From: Paraburkholderia ultramafica
GTDB taxonomy: Bacteria; Pseudomonadota; Gammaproteobacteria; Burkholderiales; Burkholderiaceae
Length of the DNA stretch: 64,000 nt
Direction: 5' to 3'
NCBI RefSeq assembly: GCF_902859915.1
Contig: NZ_CADIKK010000011.1
Location: 124,001-188,000, forward strand
The notes beneath the pieces are model-generated. The model saw nothing but the letters and a program-made list of their open reading frames with translations. It searched no databases and had not been told where the DNA came from. Both the position numbers and the translations under genes were made by a program. Every line of letters begins with the position of its first letter. Positions within the stretch are counted from its first letter, which is position 1. Shown one piece after another: positions 51,774-60,951 of this stretch.

Positions 51774-52414
51774 TCATTCCGCGTCCGGCTGCCGGGACGG
51801 TTCCGCCTGCTGGAACGCGGGCAGTTCCATGGCGTTGGAGGCCAGACGCGTGATTGTCGGATAGCCAGTCAGGGGAATCTCAAAGCGCCGAGCATTCCAT
51901 ACTTGCGGAACGAGGCAGAGGTCTGCAATCGTCGGTGTCTCGCCATACACGAACTTGCCAACCCTCGGCTCGGAGCGAAGCCGAGCTTCAAGCGAGCTAA
52001 AGCCGACATCAATCCAGTGCTGATACCAGTCGGACTTTTGCTCGTCTGATATTCCGAACCGCTTTTTCAAGTACTGCAGTACACGAAGGTTGTTGACCGG
52101 GTGTATTTCCGAAGCCAGCTGGAGCGCAACGGAACGTACGCGCGATCCGTAGCTGCCGAGGGCAGTAAAGCGGGCTCCGGATACATTTCATCCAAGTATT
52201 CAATGATGGCGAGTGACTGCGTGAGTACATTCGCGCTGTCTTCGAGAGCAGGAACCAGCCCGTCAGGGTTGACTTCCCGATAGGCGAAACTAAACTATTG
52301 TCCACCCTCGCGCAAAAGATGGACAGCGCCGTAATCGTACGAGAGACCCTTCAAGGCAAGTGCGATGCGCACGCGATACGAAGCAGAGCTTCGGAAGTAA
52401 CTATAGAGCTTCAT
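51774..52414 (-). pseudogene. maiA: Maleylacetoacetate isomerase (GST zeta) with nonsense codon and frameshift
   Basis: The start at 52414 reads [20 protein letters not shown], the Zeta-GST N-terminus with SSASYRVR containing the catalytic Ser. It then shows [19 protein letters not shown] followed by TAG (probably a mutated CAG). The frame continues FSFAYREVNPDGLVPALEDS, PSAATDRAYV, then shifts near 52130 to VRSVALQLASE, then YLKKRFGISDEQKSDWYQHW and PTIADLCLVPQVWNARRF to the stop near 51774. The enzyme isomerises maleylacetoacetate or maleylpyruvate in tyrosine and gentisate catabolism. With both a stop and a frameshift it cannot be functional. With the adjacent CoA-transferase it suggests a lost aromatic degradation cluster. 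Confidence 0.85.
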
Positions 52415-52569
52415 TGGTTTTGCCGTGTTAAGGTAGGATTTGGCTAACAGAAATGACTACAATCACGATGGCCATGACCCTGCGCACGACATTGTCCGCC
52501 GACATCGATAAGGGGTTGTGTCGAGATAAGGATGGCAGGACGAGAAAGTTTCTATATGATAAGGATAGC
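52415..52569. other. Gap upstream of the maiA remnant
   Basis: Short AT-rich stretch between maiA and the IS6 fragment. A small plus-strand ORF (52453, [15 protein letters not shown]) spans the gap and the IS fragment but has no recognisable similarity and is likely spurious. Confidence 0.35.
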
Positions 52570-52716
52570 TTAAATGACCATCGAATAGAATTTCTCAGCG
52601 GCAGTGCGCTGAATTCCGGCGTCTTTCATCTGCCCTTTCCGGATCATGTGCATCACTTCGGTTCCCGATAGGTTAATGCGGGCGCAACGAAAATCCTTAA
52701 AGCCCATCATCGAGTT
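52570..52716 (-). mobile_element. IS6-family transposase 3' fragment
   Basis: Reverse-strand frame ends MMGFKDFRCARINLSGTEVM then HMIRKGQMKDAGIQRTAAEK and FYSMVI. This is the C-terminus of IS6/IS240-type transposases, whose members read GFKSFRCARILLAGIEVMHMIRKGQ. The catalytic DDE core is absent. The N-terminal side is unrelated sequence, so it is a fragment. Confidence 0.75.
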
Positions 52717-52866
52717 CGATTGACAGCTGTGCTGTCCAATCTGCAAGGAATCCATATCTATATTGAACACTTCAATCACACTACCTATTTTCACCAGAGC
52801 CTCCAAGACCACCCTGCCGTCGCAAATTGCATTGAAGACAAGGGTACGCCAATGTTGGTGTCTACT
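52717..52866. other. Gap between IS6 fragment and efflux operon end
   Basis: About 150 bp without a recognised gene. The downstream end of the efflux operon lies here; no clear terminator hairpin with T-tract was found. Confidence 0.3.
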
Positions 52867-54360
52867 TTAATCACCGACCTCAGCCACGGGGCGGTCGCGC
52901 CGCGCAGATGACGCTAAGGGGAAGGATGCCTCCCACCCACCCCCCAACGCCTTGAACAAACCAACGAGGGAGAGCGATACGTCCGTGGTACTAACAACAC
53001 TTGCCTGTTGGGTATCCAGCAGATCCCGCTGGACTGTGAGCACATTCAGGAAGTCCGTGGCACCCGCGACGTATTGCCGACGTGCGTTTTCGAGCGCGAC
53101 CTGATCCTGTGCCACAGCGGCGTCGAGCTTCTCATGTCTCGTCTGACGCGTGTCGTAATCGCTCATCGCATTGTCAACTTCGTGCCAGGCGTTGAGCACG
53201 GCCCGCTGGTATTCGATCATGGCCTCGCGCTGTTGAGCCTTGCGCAACTCGAGTTGTCCTTTCAGCCGACCGCCCTCGAAAATCGGGACGGTCAGCGCGG
53301 GACCTACCCCGAACATGCGCGAGCTCCATTCGCCTAGATCACCGAAATGCGTGGCCTGAAGACCCAGGTTCGCTGAGAGTGTGATCCGCGGATAGAAGTC
53401 TCCGACTGCAACGCCGATATCGGCTGTTGCCGCATGCAGACGTGCTTCCGCCTCCCTGATATCCGGACGACGCTCGGCGAGTTGGGAAGGCAGCCCTACT
53501 GGCACGCGAGGCGGTACAGGGGGAATCGGCTGCACCGTGTCGAGTTCGTGCTCCAGTGTCCGGGGCGGTTCACCAAGCAGGAAGCTCAGTGCGTTGATCA
53601 GATGAACGCGCTGGTTTTCAAGCGCCGGCAGGCGTGCCTCATTTTCACTTACCTGTGCCGCAGCCTCCGCGGTTTCGAGGTGCGTTGCAACCCCGTCCGC
53701 GAAACGTATCTGCGTCAACTTCAGGTTCTGGCGCGCGATCTCAAGGTTCTCCCGGACGATAACCTGTTGTGCCTGCACTCCCCGCAACTGGATGTAATCA
53801 CTCGCCGTCTCCGCCATCGCTGACAGCAGCACATCGCGACGCAGGTCGGCACTCACCTGCACCGACGCATCAGCCGATTCGATTTCGCGGCGCACACGTC
53901 CCCAGAGGTCAAGCTCCCAGGAAGCATCAATCCCCGGCTGCCAAAGGTTATAGTCACTCTTGCCGTTCAACCCGGAGATGTCCACGAGACCATTCTGGCT
54001 CGAACGCGAATGTTGATACGACGCCGAACCCTGCAACGCGGGCAACGCGTCTGCACCGGTCACACCGCGTGCCGCCCGCGCCTGCATGAGGCGTTGTGTG
54101 GCTACTTTGACATCGAGGTTGGCGCCCGCTACACGCTCGACAAGTGAAGAGAGCTCTGCGTCTGAGAACACCGTCCACCAGCGAGCGTCGACATCGTCTG
54201 GTACCGTGCGGCTGTGATAGGCCGGGGTGCCCTGCGTGACCTGATCCGCCCAGTGTGCCGGCAACGCGGCCTTTGACTCATGGTAATCCGGCCCGACTAT
54301 GCACCCGGCAAGCATGGTCAGCAACACCCCTGTGGCGACTCGGGCAATATGCGGACTCAT
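52867..54360 (-). CDS. NodT-type outer-membrane efflux lipoprotein
   Basis: 497 residues. Lipoprotein signal with LTMLAGC lipobox (residue 20 is Cys) followed by IVGPDYHESK. Two long helical hairpin repeats of TolC/OprM type, including WWTVFSDAELSSLVERV and LERRPDIREAEARL-like motif (AERRPDIREAEARLHAA). It forms the outer-membrane channel of a tripartite pump with the adjacent EmrA/EmrB-like proteins. Overlaps the EmrA-like gene by 4 nt, so the three are one operon. Drug or toxic-compound export is likely; the substrate is unknown. Confidence 0.9.
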   Translation of the reverse strand: MSPHIARVATGVLLTMLAGCIVGPDYHESKAALPAHWADQVTQGTPAYHSRTVPDDVDARWWTVFSDAELSSLVERVAGANLDVKVATQRLMQARAARGVTGADALPALQGSASYQHSRSSQNGLVDISGLNGKSDYNLWQPGIDASWELDLWGRVRREIESADASVQVSADLRRDVLLSAMAETASDYIQLRGVQAQQVIVRENLEIARQNLKLTQIRFADGVATHLETAEAAAQVSENEARLPALENQRVHLINALSFLLGEPPRTLEHELDTVQPIPPVPPRVPVGLPSQLAERRPDIREAEARLHAATADIGVAVGDFYPRITLSANLGLQATHFGDLGEWSSRMFGVGPALTVPIFEGGRLKGQLELRKAQQREAMIEYQRAVLNAWHEVDNAMSDYDTRQTRHEKLDAAVAQDQVALENARRQYVAGATDFLNVLTVQRDLLDTQQASVVSTTDVSLSLVGLFKALGGGWEASFPLASSARRDRPVAEVGD

Positions 54361-55427
54361 TGCAAAACGCCCTCCTCGTTGCCGTCCCCAGGCGAACCTC
54401 CCGTGCGAATGGTGGCCTCGACCGACATCCCCACGCGAAGTCGCTGCAACGCAGGCTGTCCAGGACGCAGCAAGATTTTCACCGGAATGCGCTGGACTAC
54501 CTTGGTAAAGTTACCGGTCGCGTTATCGGGTGCAATGGCGGCGAAGGTCGCACCCGTTGCAGGCGCCAAGCTGTCCACAGATCCGTGCAGGACAACATCG
54601 GGAAACGTGTCCACATGGATATCAACAGTCTGCCCGCGACGCACCGAGGTCAGCTGCGTTTCCTGGAAATTAGCAACAACATAGGCTTTCTGCAGCGGAA
54701 CCACTGCAACCAGCGGCGTTCCTGCAGTGACATAGGCACCCAGACGCACCGCACGTTGCCCAGCCATACCATCGACGGGGGCCTCGATGCGTGTCCACGA
54801 CAGGTTCAGCTGGGCTGTGTCCAGCGCCGCAAGCGCGTGTTCGAGCGTCCCTTGCGCTCGTTCCCGGTCAGCCTGAAGAACTGCGATCTGCTGCCCGGCG
54901 GCTTTCACTGTGGCTTCGTTGCGGGACACATCCGCGCGTGCGCTATCGATGTGGGACTGTGCTTGTTGCGCGCTCTGAACACTTCCTGCCCCGTGACTCG
55001 CCAAGTCCGTATAGCGATCGTAATCAGCCCTGGCAAAGGTATAGTTCGCGTGAGCCGAGGCAAGCGCAGCATTCGCCTGTTCAATGACGGACCGCTGCTG
55101 CACGATACTTGCCGACGCATTGTCGATAGCGGCTTTCGCCATTGCGACATTCGCCTCCGCGGAAGCGACCGCTGCCTTATAGTCCCTGTCGTCGATCTGT
55201 GCGAGCAGTTGCCCCTGGTGGACAACCTGATTGTCATCGACCGAGAGGACCGTGATCTGACCGGCCACGCGAGGCGCAACCACCGTGTAGTCGGTGGTCA
55301 CGTATGCGTCGTTGGTCGTCTGCGACGGCGAAAAACCGAACCCGGCGACCACGCCCGCCCCGACGATCACAATCAGGACGGTAGCTGCGGCGATATAGAG
55401 CTTTCTCTTTTGAGTTGATTCAGACAT
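54357..55427 (-). CDS. EmrA/HlyD-type membrane fusion protein
   Basis: 356 residues. One N-terminal transmembrane helix (about 10-28), then the biotinyl-lipoyl half motif TNDAYVTTDYTVVAPRVAGQI, a helical coiled-coil (about 80-200), the second lipoyl half (TRIEAPVDGMAGQR) and a beta-barrel (VVPLQKAYVVANFQETQ). Connects the inner-membrane exporter to the outer-membrane factor across the periplasm. Its start lies 14 nt after the EmrB-like stop and its end overlaps the NodT gene by 4 nt. Confidence 0.92.
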   Translation of the reverse strand: MSESTQKRKLYIAAATVLIVIVGAGVVAGFGFSPSQTTNDAYVTTDYTVVAPRVAGQITVLSVDDNQVVHQGQLLAQIDDRDYKAAVASAEANVAMAKAAIDNASASIVQQRSVIEQANAALASAHANYTFARADYDRYTDLASHGAGSVQSAQQAQSHIDSARADVSRNEATVKAAGQQIAVLQADRERAQGTLEHALAALDTAQLNLSWTRIEAPVDGMAGQRAVRLGAYVTAGTPLVAVVPLQKAYVVANFQETQLTSVRRGQTVDIHVDTFPDVVLHGSVDSLAPATGATFAAIAPDNATGNFTKVVQRIPVKILLRPGQPALQRLRVGMSVEATIRTGGSPGDGNEEGVLQ

Positions 55428-55441
55428 GGCTACACAAGACG

Positions 55442-57052
55442 TTATCGAGTCGGATTACTGGCGACGGCACGGGGTGGATAGACACGCGGGGCAATAAGCG
55501 GGATCAGCACGATGAGCGCTACGGCAACCAGGGCCATCAGCCGCAAAACATCGGCAGAAGCGAGAACCATTGCCTGCTCCCGTATCCGTTCGTCAAGAAT
55601 GGGGAGAAAGGCTTGATGCGGCAGCCCTGTCGCCTTAGCGAATTCATTCTTTGCCACACCCAATACCTGCGGCCGGTTACCCAACTGGTCGACGAGCAGG
55701 TTCGAATGAAAATGCTCACGCATGGTGAAGAACCCTTCAGTGACACCCGTGCCGATAACTGACGCAAAGCCCTTTATCGTGTTGAACCAGGCGGAGGCAA
55801 ATGGTCCATCTGCAGGCGCCATTCCGTTTGTGGCCAGCATGAGAAGCGGAATCACCGCCATCGGTTGCGCGAATATCTGAATGATCTGCAATACATAGAA
55901 GTCGTTGCGTATCCAGTCCGACGTGAGGTAGCTGCCGATGTCGCACGTCAACACGATCAGGCCAAGACCCGTGGCGAGAATCCAGCGACAGTCAATCGCA
56001 CGGACGTTGCACAAGGCAGCGACGAGGGGAAGCGCCAGCAGTTGCGGCACCGCCACGCACAATGAAAGAGGGGCGCTCTGCAAAGGCCGATAGCCCCTCA
56101 CTTCGGCAAGGTAGGCTGCAGGAATGCCCGCGACCGCGACCAAGATGAGCAGGACACCGCCGAGTGTGATCAGTGCATGGGTCAGGTTCATCCGCGCCAG
56201 CAACTGAATCTTGAGGAACGGCAATGGATGGAACCATTCGTTCACAAGAAACAGCACGAGCATAATCATGGCCCCGATGAACAGCAGGCAGATCAGCGGC
56301 GAGTCCGTCCAGCCCAGCCGCGTACCCTGACCTAGCGCGGCGACAAGCATTCCAACTGCAGGAAAACCCAGTAACACCCCGCGCCAGTCAAATTGCCTGC
56401 ATCGCTCGAGACGCAGCGGATCCTGCGGAAGTCCCCAGGCGACCATCAGAATGGAGAGCAAGCCTAGCGGCGCTATCTGCCAGAACAGGAATCGCCAGTT
56501 GAGGTATTCAGTCCAAAATGCTGCAAGCGGCGTGCCGAGGGCCGGGGCGAATGTAGCCGTCAACGCGTAGGCACCAAGCCCATACAGCTTGATCCCCGGG
56601 GGCAGAAAACGCAGCGCGACAGTCATCAGCATGGGTGGCAGGCACCCTCCGGCGAAACCCTGCAACGCGCGCAATATGTAGAGCGCCCCCGTGGAAGGAG
56701 CATATGGAAAGATGAGCCCGAGCGCCGAAAATGCCGCGACCGCCCCAATCGTGAAGCGCCTGAGCGAAAATGTCGTCGCGCACCATGGGGCGAACATCAT
56801 CGCCGTCACCTGCGTAACCTGATAAAGCGTGGACAGCCACGATGCATCGTCATGGCTGATTCCCATGGCCCCACGAATATCCACCATCGCGATTTCGGTC
56901 ACGTGATCGTTAAGCTGCGCGATCACAACGGCGAGGAGAATCCCACCCATACCGACGAGAATTCGCCTACCAAACGCCGCCGGCGCGCCAGCACTGGCGG
57001 GAGCATTCGAAGGAGACGCGGCCCGCGGGGCCGCATGCGCGACACTACTCAT
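55442..57052 (-). CDS. EmrB/QacA-type MFS exporter (DHA2, 14 TM)
   Basis: 536 residues from ATG 57052 (MSSVAHAAPRAASPSNAPAS); an ATG 18 nt upstream is also in frame. Fourteen predicted helices, with motif-C-like GGCLPPMLMTVALRF and the DHA2 landmarks VTEIAMVDIRGAMGIS and ALGTPLAAFWTEYLNWRFLF. It drives proton-coupled export of drugs or detergents with the EmrA- and NodT-like partners. The gene lies 166 nt downstream of a LysR gene on the same strand, which may regulate it. Length and helix count look complete. Confidence 0.92.
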   Translation of the reverse strand: MSSVAHAAPRAASPSNAPASAGAPAAFGRRILVGMGGILLAVVIAQLNDHVTEIAMVDIRGAMGISHDDASWLSTLYQVTQVTAMMFAPWCATTFSLRRFTIGAVAAFSALGLIFPYAPSTGALYILRALQGFAGGCLPPMLMTVALRFLPPGIKLYGLGAYALTATFAPALGTPLAAFWTEYLNWRFLFWQIAPLGLLSILMVAWGLPQDPLRLERCRQFDWRGVLLGFPAVGMLVAALGQGTRLGWTDSPLICLLFIGAMIMLVLFLVNEWFHPLPFLKIQLLARMNLTHALITLGGVLLILVAVAGIPAAYLAEVRGYRPLQSAPLSLCVAVPQLLALPLVAALCNVRAIDCRWILATGLGLIVLTCDIGSYLTSDWIRNDFYVLQIIQIFAQPMAVIPLLMLATNGMAPADGPFASAWFNTIKGFASVIGTGVTEGFFTMREHFHSNLLVDQLGNRPQVLGVAKNEFAKATGLPHQAFLPILDERIREQAMVLASADVLRLMALVAVALIVLIPLIAPRVYPPRAVASNPTR

Positions 57053-57218
57053 GGGCTTACAGCCTGGCACCGCAGGGGCGCTGCGATAGCGTCAATTGAC
57101 ATCTGGAAAAACTTCACCGCTTCACCTTCTGCAGACCACATTGAATGCGGTAAGTCTAGATGCGGCGAATCAATCCGAAAATTGAAAACTTTGCACTGCT
57201 ACCGTGCGTCAGACGCAC

Positions 57219-58154
57219 TCATCGCGAAGGCGACATAATACCGGGGGCGCCACTTGCGTTACTTGCGCAAAGTTCACGAATAATGCGGCGTAGCCATTGA
57301 TGTGCGCCGTCACTCTGAAAACGAGGATGCCATGCCTGGACGACGACGACTGTCTCGAGCGGAAGGGGTAGCTCGAACGAGCGCACCCGCAATCCCATCC
57401 GCCGCACCGCCCACGCAACGTGCTCGGGTACGGTCAGTATGAGGTCTGAACTCCCGAGCATGAAAACGCCAGAATGGAATGTCGGAGCCACCAATGACAC
57501 ACGTCTGGAAAGGCCAAGACGCTGCAGGGCCACGTCAATCGGGCCGTTTGCGCGTCCACGCCGGGATACGCTAATTTGGTCGTATCTCGCGAAGCTTTCC
57601 GGCGTGATTTCATGGTCGAAAATTGGGTGCTCATCACGCGCCATCCCCACGAATTTCGTCGTGAACAGCGATTGAGCGTGAACGTCCATGCCCATCGGCC
57701 GCATGGCGCTGATGTACAGGTCGACCTTACCATCCTCCAGTACCGTGTCTTCCGTATCCCGCTCCGGAGAGAAGCGCAACAGTACATGCGGTGCCTCGGC
57801 ACACACCCGCTCCATCAGAGCCTGACCGAATGCGCTGATGAAGACATCATTTGCATGCAGACCGAAGCTTCGTTTGAGGGATGGCAGATCAACTTCCCGG
57901 TCGGGCTCCAATAACCGGCGGGCGCTCTGCACCGACTGATGGACCTGTTCTCGCAATACCAGCGCGCGCGGCGTGGGGACCATTTTGCGCCCGACTCTCA
58001 CGAAAATAGGGTCGTCGATTGTCTCGCGAATACGTGCCAGAGTGCGGCTCATTGCCGGGGCGCTCAGGTTCATGCGGCGCGCAGCGGACACGACAGATCC
58101 CTCTTCGAGCAACACGTCAAGCGCAAACAGAAGATTGAGGTCAGGTAGTTGCAT
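57219..58154 (-). CDS. LysR-family regulator (NodD/LinR-like)
   Basis: 311 residues, MQLPDLNLLFALDVLLEEGS then VSAARRMNLSAPAMSRTLARIRETI, the pattern of the NodD/NahR/LinR branch, followed by PIFVRVGRKMVPTPRAL. Effector domain 90-300. It is followed by the efflux operon on the same strand and is divergent from uspA, so the pump or uspA are candidate targets. NodD-branch regulators often respond to aromatic compounds, which suits the remnants of aromatic catabolic genes nearby. Inducer not known. Confidence 0.88.
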   Translation of the reverse strand: MQLPDLNLLFALDVLLEEGSVVSAARRMNLSAPAMSRTLARIRETIDDPIFVRVGRKMVPTPRALVLREQVHQSVQSARRLLEPDREVDLPSLKRSFGLHANDVFISAFGQALMERVCAEAPHVLLRFSPERDTEDTVLEDGKVDLYISAMRPMGMDVHAQSLFTTKFVGMARDEHPIFDHEITPESFARYDQISVSRRGRANGPIDVALQRLGLSRRVSLVAPTFHSGVFMLGSSDLILTVPEHVAWAVRRMGLRVRSFELPLPLETVVVVQAWHPRFQSDGAHQWLRRIIRELCASNASGAPGIMSPSR

Positions 58155-58298
58155 GACTGAGAAGTATAGTTGCTGCCAGCATCATCTGGCTGGGCCGTTC
58201 CGTGCGCCGGCCGCACCGCAGACATGCGTGGAGCGGCATTTCCCATCGTTTGCCGGACAGGCAGAATCCAAGTCCCTGCATCCTCTCAACGCTCTGCC

Positions 58299-58754
58299 AT
58301 GTTTCATGATCTACTGGTCCCTCTCGACGGGACGGCGCAAGGTGACCATGTCGTAAAGCTTGCGGCACGTGCCGCTATCGCAAGTCAATCCAGATTGCAC
58401 GTCTTGTGTGTGGTGGATCCGGCGTACCTGACATCGCCTGAGGACGTCAGAGGAACCGAGCCCGATGGGCTGTCATACCCTCCTGCAAACGAACAGTCGG
58501 CACGCGCTGTCCAGATAATCTCAGCGGCCGTCGAAGTGCTGAAACGCAAGGGGTTCAACGCAACAGGCTATCTTTCCGGCGGCGAGGCGTCTGACGCGAT
58601 CATAGAGCATGCCAACCGCCTTCACGCCGACCTGATCGTAATGGGCCACCGGCATCTGTCCCGACTCCGGCGCCTGTCCGATCCGTCCACGGCAGGTAAA
58701 GTCATCGAGCGAGCGCCCTGTCCAGTTCTTCTGGAGACCTCCTGGAGTAATTAA
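58299..58754 (+). CDS. Universal stress protein (UspA family)
   Basis: 151 residues from ATG 58299 (MFHDLLVPLDGTAQGDHVVK). UspA fold with LVPLDGT at the N-terminus and ATP-binding-type loop DLIVMGHRHLSRLRRLSDPSTAGKVIERAPCPVLLE, close to the G-x2-G-x9-G-(S/T) nucleotide-binding pattern although the first Gly region is H-R-H. Small cytoplasmic stress protein of unclear role. Divergent from the LysR gene. Confidence 0.88.
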   Translation: MFHDLLVPLDGTAQGDHVVKLAARAAIASQSRLHVLCVVDPAYLTSPEDVRGTEPDGLSYPPANEQSARAVQIISAAVEVLKRKGFNATGYLSGGEASDAIIEHANRLHADLIVMGHRHLSRLRRLSDPSTAGKVIERAPCPVLLETSWSN

Positions 58755-58785
58755 CTTCCGTTCGACCGTGTTGAATTCGTGAGCT

Positions 58786-59010
58786 TTGAAGCAAGCAGCG
58801 AAAACGAGGATGATATTAGGGGGTGTATTTTCTGAGCTGCGCGATGTACGGCGTGCGCAAGGCAAACGCTATGCGCTGGAGTTGCCTCTGTGTGCGATCG
58901 TGATGTCGATGATGGCAGGCGCCAACTCGCTTTGGACGATTGAGCTGTTCATTGCCGAGCGCCTGGCGCAGCTGAAAGGAGGACTCGATGCATGGGAACA
59001 CCACGGCTAA
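58786..59010 (+). mobile_element. ISAs1-family transposase N-terminal fragment
   Basis: 74 residues: GGVFSELRDVRRAQGKRYAL then PLCAIVMSMMAGANSLWTIE and FIAERLAQLK, the start of ISAs1-type (H-repeat-associated) transposases. The frame stops at 59010 and the DDE core is absent. A truncated element next to uspA. Confidence 0.7.
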
Positions 59011-59390
59011 CCAGTCGAGCCGCTCGCGCTAAAGACGGATACCGAGGGAGACTCAAGCGGTCTGTCGGCATCGACAATCGACGACCGCGATCCTGTTATT
59101 GACCGAACTCTTGCTCCTAAAGGCAACCTGTAGACAGAGTAACTTCGCCCATTATTCAGGCGCTCGAGCGCCCCGCCGCCTTACTCCTGTCCTTATTAAG
59201 GCTTGCCGGAAGCAAGCTGCTCGTTGCGGTCACTGAGAAGCTTGATAAGGCCGTCCACACCAACTTCTGGACTTCCGCCTCGAACTGAAGCCGATATATC
59301 TGCACTAGATGCTATGGGAGGGCCGTGGAAGTCAGCCCGCTGGAGTAAAACGGGATTTCCAGACTCGTTTTCTCCGAAGGAGCACGCAAA
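59011..59390. other. Gap before the IS110-type transposase
   Basis: About 380 bp without a recognised gene. It should hold the left end of the IS110-type element and its promoter. A short plus-strand frame (DTEGDSSGLSASTIDDRDP) ends near 59130 and is unplaced. No inverted repeats were recognised, which is normal for IS110 elements. Confidence 0.4.
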
Positions 59391-60540
59391 ATGGATGCGA
59401 CTTACACAGCCCTTGATGGGCAGAATACGACGGCAGGTGGCCGGCTGTACATGGCATTTGAACTGGGCGAGAAGAGCTGGAAGCTCTCACTGGGTGATGG
59501 CCAGCGGGCGCCGAGCCGGTTTACGGTCGCCGCAGGTGATACCACGGCGGTCCTCACCGCCATCGCGACCGCCAGGGCGCGCTGCCACCTCAGCGCCGAC
59601 ACACCCGTCTACAGCTGTTATGAGGCCGGCCGCGACGGTTTCTGGCTGCACCGGTGGCTGGCTCAACAGGGTATTGCCAATCTCGTGGTGGATTCGGCCA
59701 GTATCGAGGTAAACCGGCGGGCCCGTCGTGCCAAGACGGACCGGCTTGACAGCGACAAGCTGCTGTCGATGCTCATGCGTTATCACACCGGCGAGCGGCG
59801 AGTATGGGCGGTGGCACGCATCCCCACGCCTGAGCAGGAAGATGACCGGCGCCTGCACCGCGAGCTCGAACGCCTGCGGCAGGAACGTACCGCGCATACC
59901 AACCGGATCCGCTCCCTGCTCGTGCTGCACAACCTGCGCGTCAGACATGTCGGCGGCCGGATCTGGACTCACTGGTGGGCCCGGCAGCGCGAGCTGCTGG
60001 CCCCCGGTCTGCGTGCCGAGATTGATCGCGAATGTGAGCGGCTTACACTGGTGCGCCAACAGATCCGTACGCTCGAAGCGCAGCAGGACCAGCAGGTGCG
60101 CAGTGGCACGCACCGGCATGGCGTTGCTGGCACAGCTTGCGGGCATCGGCAACGGCAGCGCGTGGACGCTGGTCAGGGAACTGTTTGGCTGGCGGCAATT
60201 TCGCAACCGGCGTGAAGTCGCCGGCTGCCTGGGTCTGACGCCCACGCCGTATGCCAGCGGCACCAGCGAAGTCGAACAGGGCATCAGCAAGGCCGGCAAC
60301 AAACGATGCCGATGGCTGATGGTCGAGCTCGCCTGGAGCTGGTTGCGCTTCCAGCCTGACAGCCAGCTCAGCCACTGGTTCAATCAGCGCTTTGCCGGCG
60401 CCGGCAAGCGGCTGCGCCGCATCGGTATCGTGGCGCTCGCACGGCGTCTCGCAATCGCGCTGTGGCGCTATCTCGAACACGGCGAGATTCCCGCTGGTGT
60501 GGTACTCAAGCCAGGGGCCCTCAATAACGTGAACATCTGA
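59391..60540 (+). mobile_element. IS110-family transposase, frameshifted
   Basis: From 59391 the frame has the DEDD transposase N-terminus: YEAGRDGF (Glu) and RAKTDRLDSDKLLSMLMRYH (Asp pair). It runs to QQDQQVRSGTHRHGV and goes out of frame. A one-nt G insertion near 60115 restores THRMALLAQLAGIGNGSAW, TLVRELFGW, REVAGCLGLTPTPYASG and SKAGNKRCRWLM, the Tnp20 domain with its Ser. The second half ends at 60540. The family acts by a bridge-RNA-linked mechanism in some members. The frameshift probably inactivates it, or is a read error. Confidence 0.85.
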
Positions 60541-60951
60541 ATGACATCAGACGCAGCAAGGCATCGAAAGGTCAACGCGCCCGGAACACGCTCGGGCTGC
60601 CCCTACGGGTAGCCGTTCTCCTAGATGGGGCGCGTCGGTGACAGAGTGGCTCCAGCGCTTCGCGCATGCGGCATAAGGTGACCGGCCTGCTAGGCCGGCA
60701 CGGATAGAAGGTCGACCCGGCACTGACCGGTCAACAGACACTCTGACCTGAATGACATTGAGCTGCCAAACTGCAAGAGGAATGTATGGCATCGGTGTGG
60801 CCCTCTGCGCCTCCAGTTGTCTGTGGCCAGCCTGCGTCTGGTCGTAGCAGGCGACCCCGCAGGCTGGCCACAGACAACTGGCAAGGAGATTTGCTTCGCA
60901 TAGCAGAATTTTTTACATTCAACAGCGCTTGACTTTCTATGCCCCATAGAA
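60541..60951. other. Gap between IS110-type and IS5-type elements
   Basis: About 410 bp including the right flank of the IS110 gene and a large perfect palindrome at 60813-60881. No gene recognised. The IS110 non-coding end, where a bridge RNA would be encoded if this subgroup has one, could lie here or upstream of 59391. Confidence 0.4.
60813..60881. repeat. 23-bp perfect inverted repeat with 23-nt loop
   Basis: Arms 60813-60835 and 60859-60881 are perfect reverse complements, each 23 bp, starting CCAGTTGTCTGTGG and ending CAGACAACTGG. The hairpin lies 273 bp past the IS110 stop and 71 bp before the IS5 end. It could be a target site for IS110-type insertion, a bidirectional terminator, or an element of its own. 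Confidence 0.9.

Noticed and set aside
52453..52671. 72-residue plus-strand ORF
   Set aside because: Overlaps the IS6 fragment antisense and has no recognisable features.
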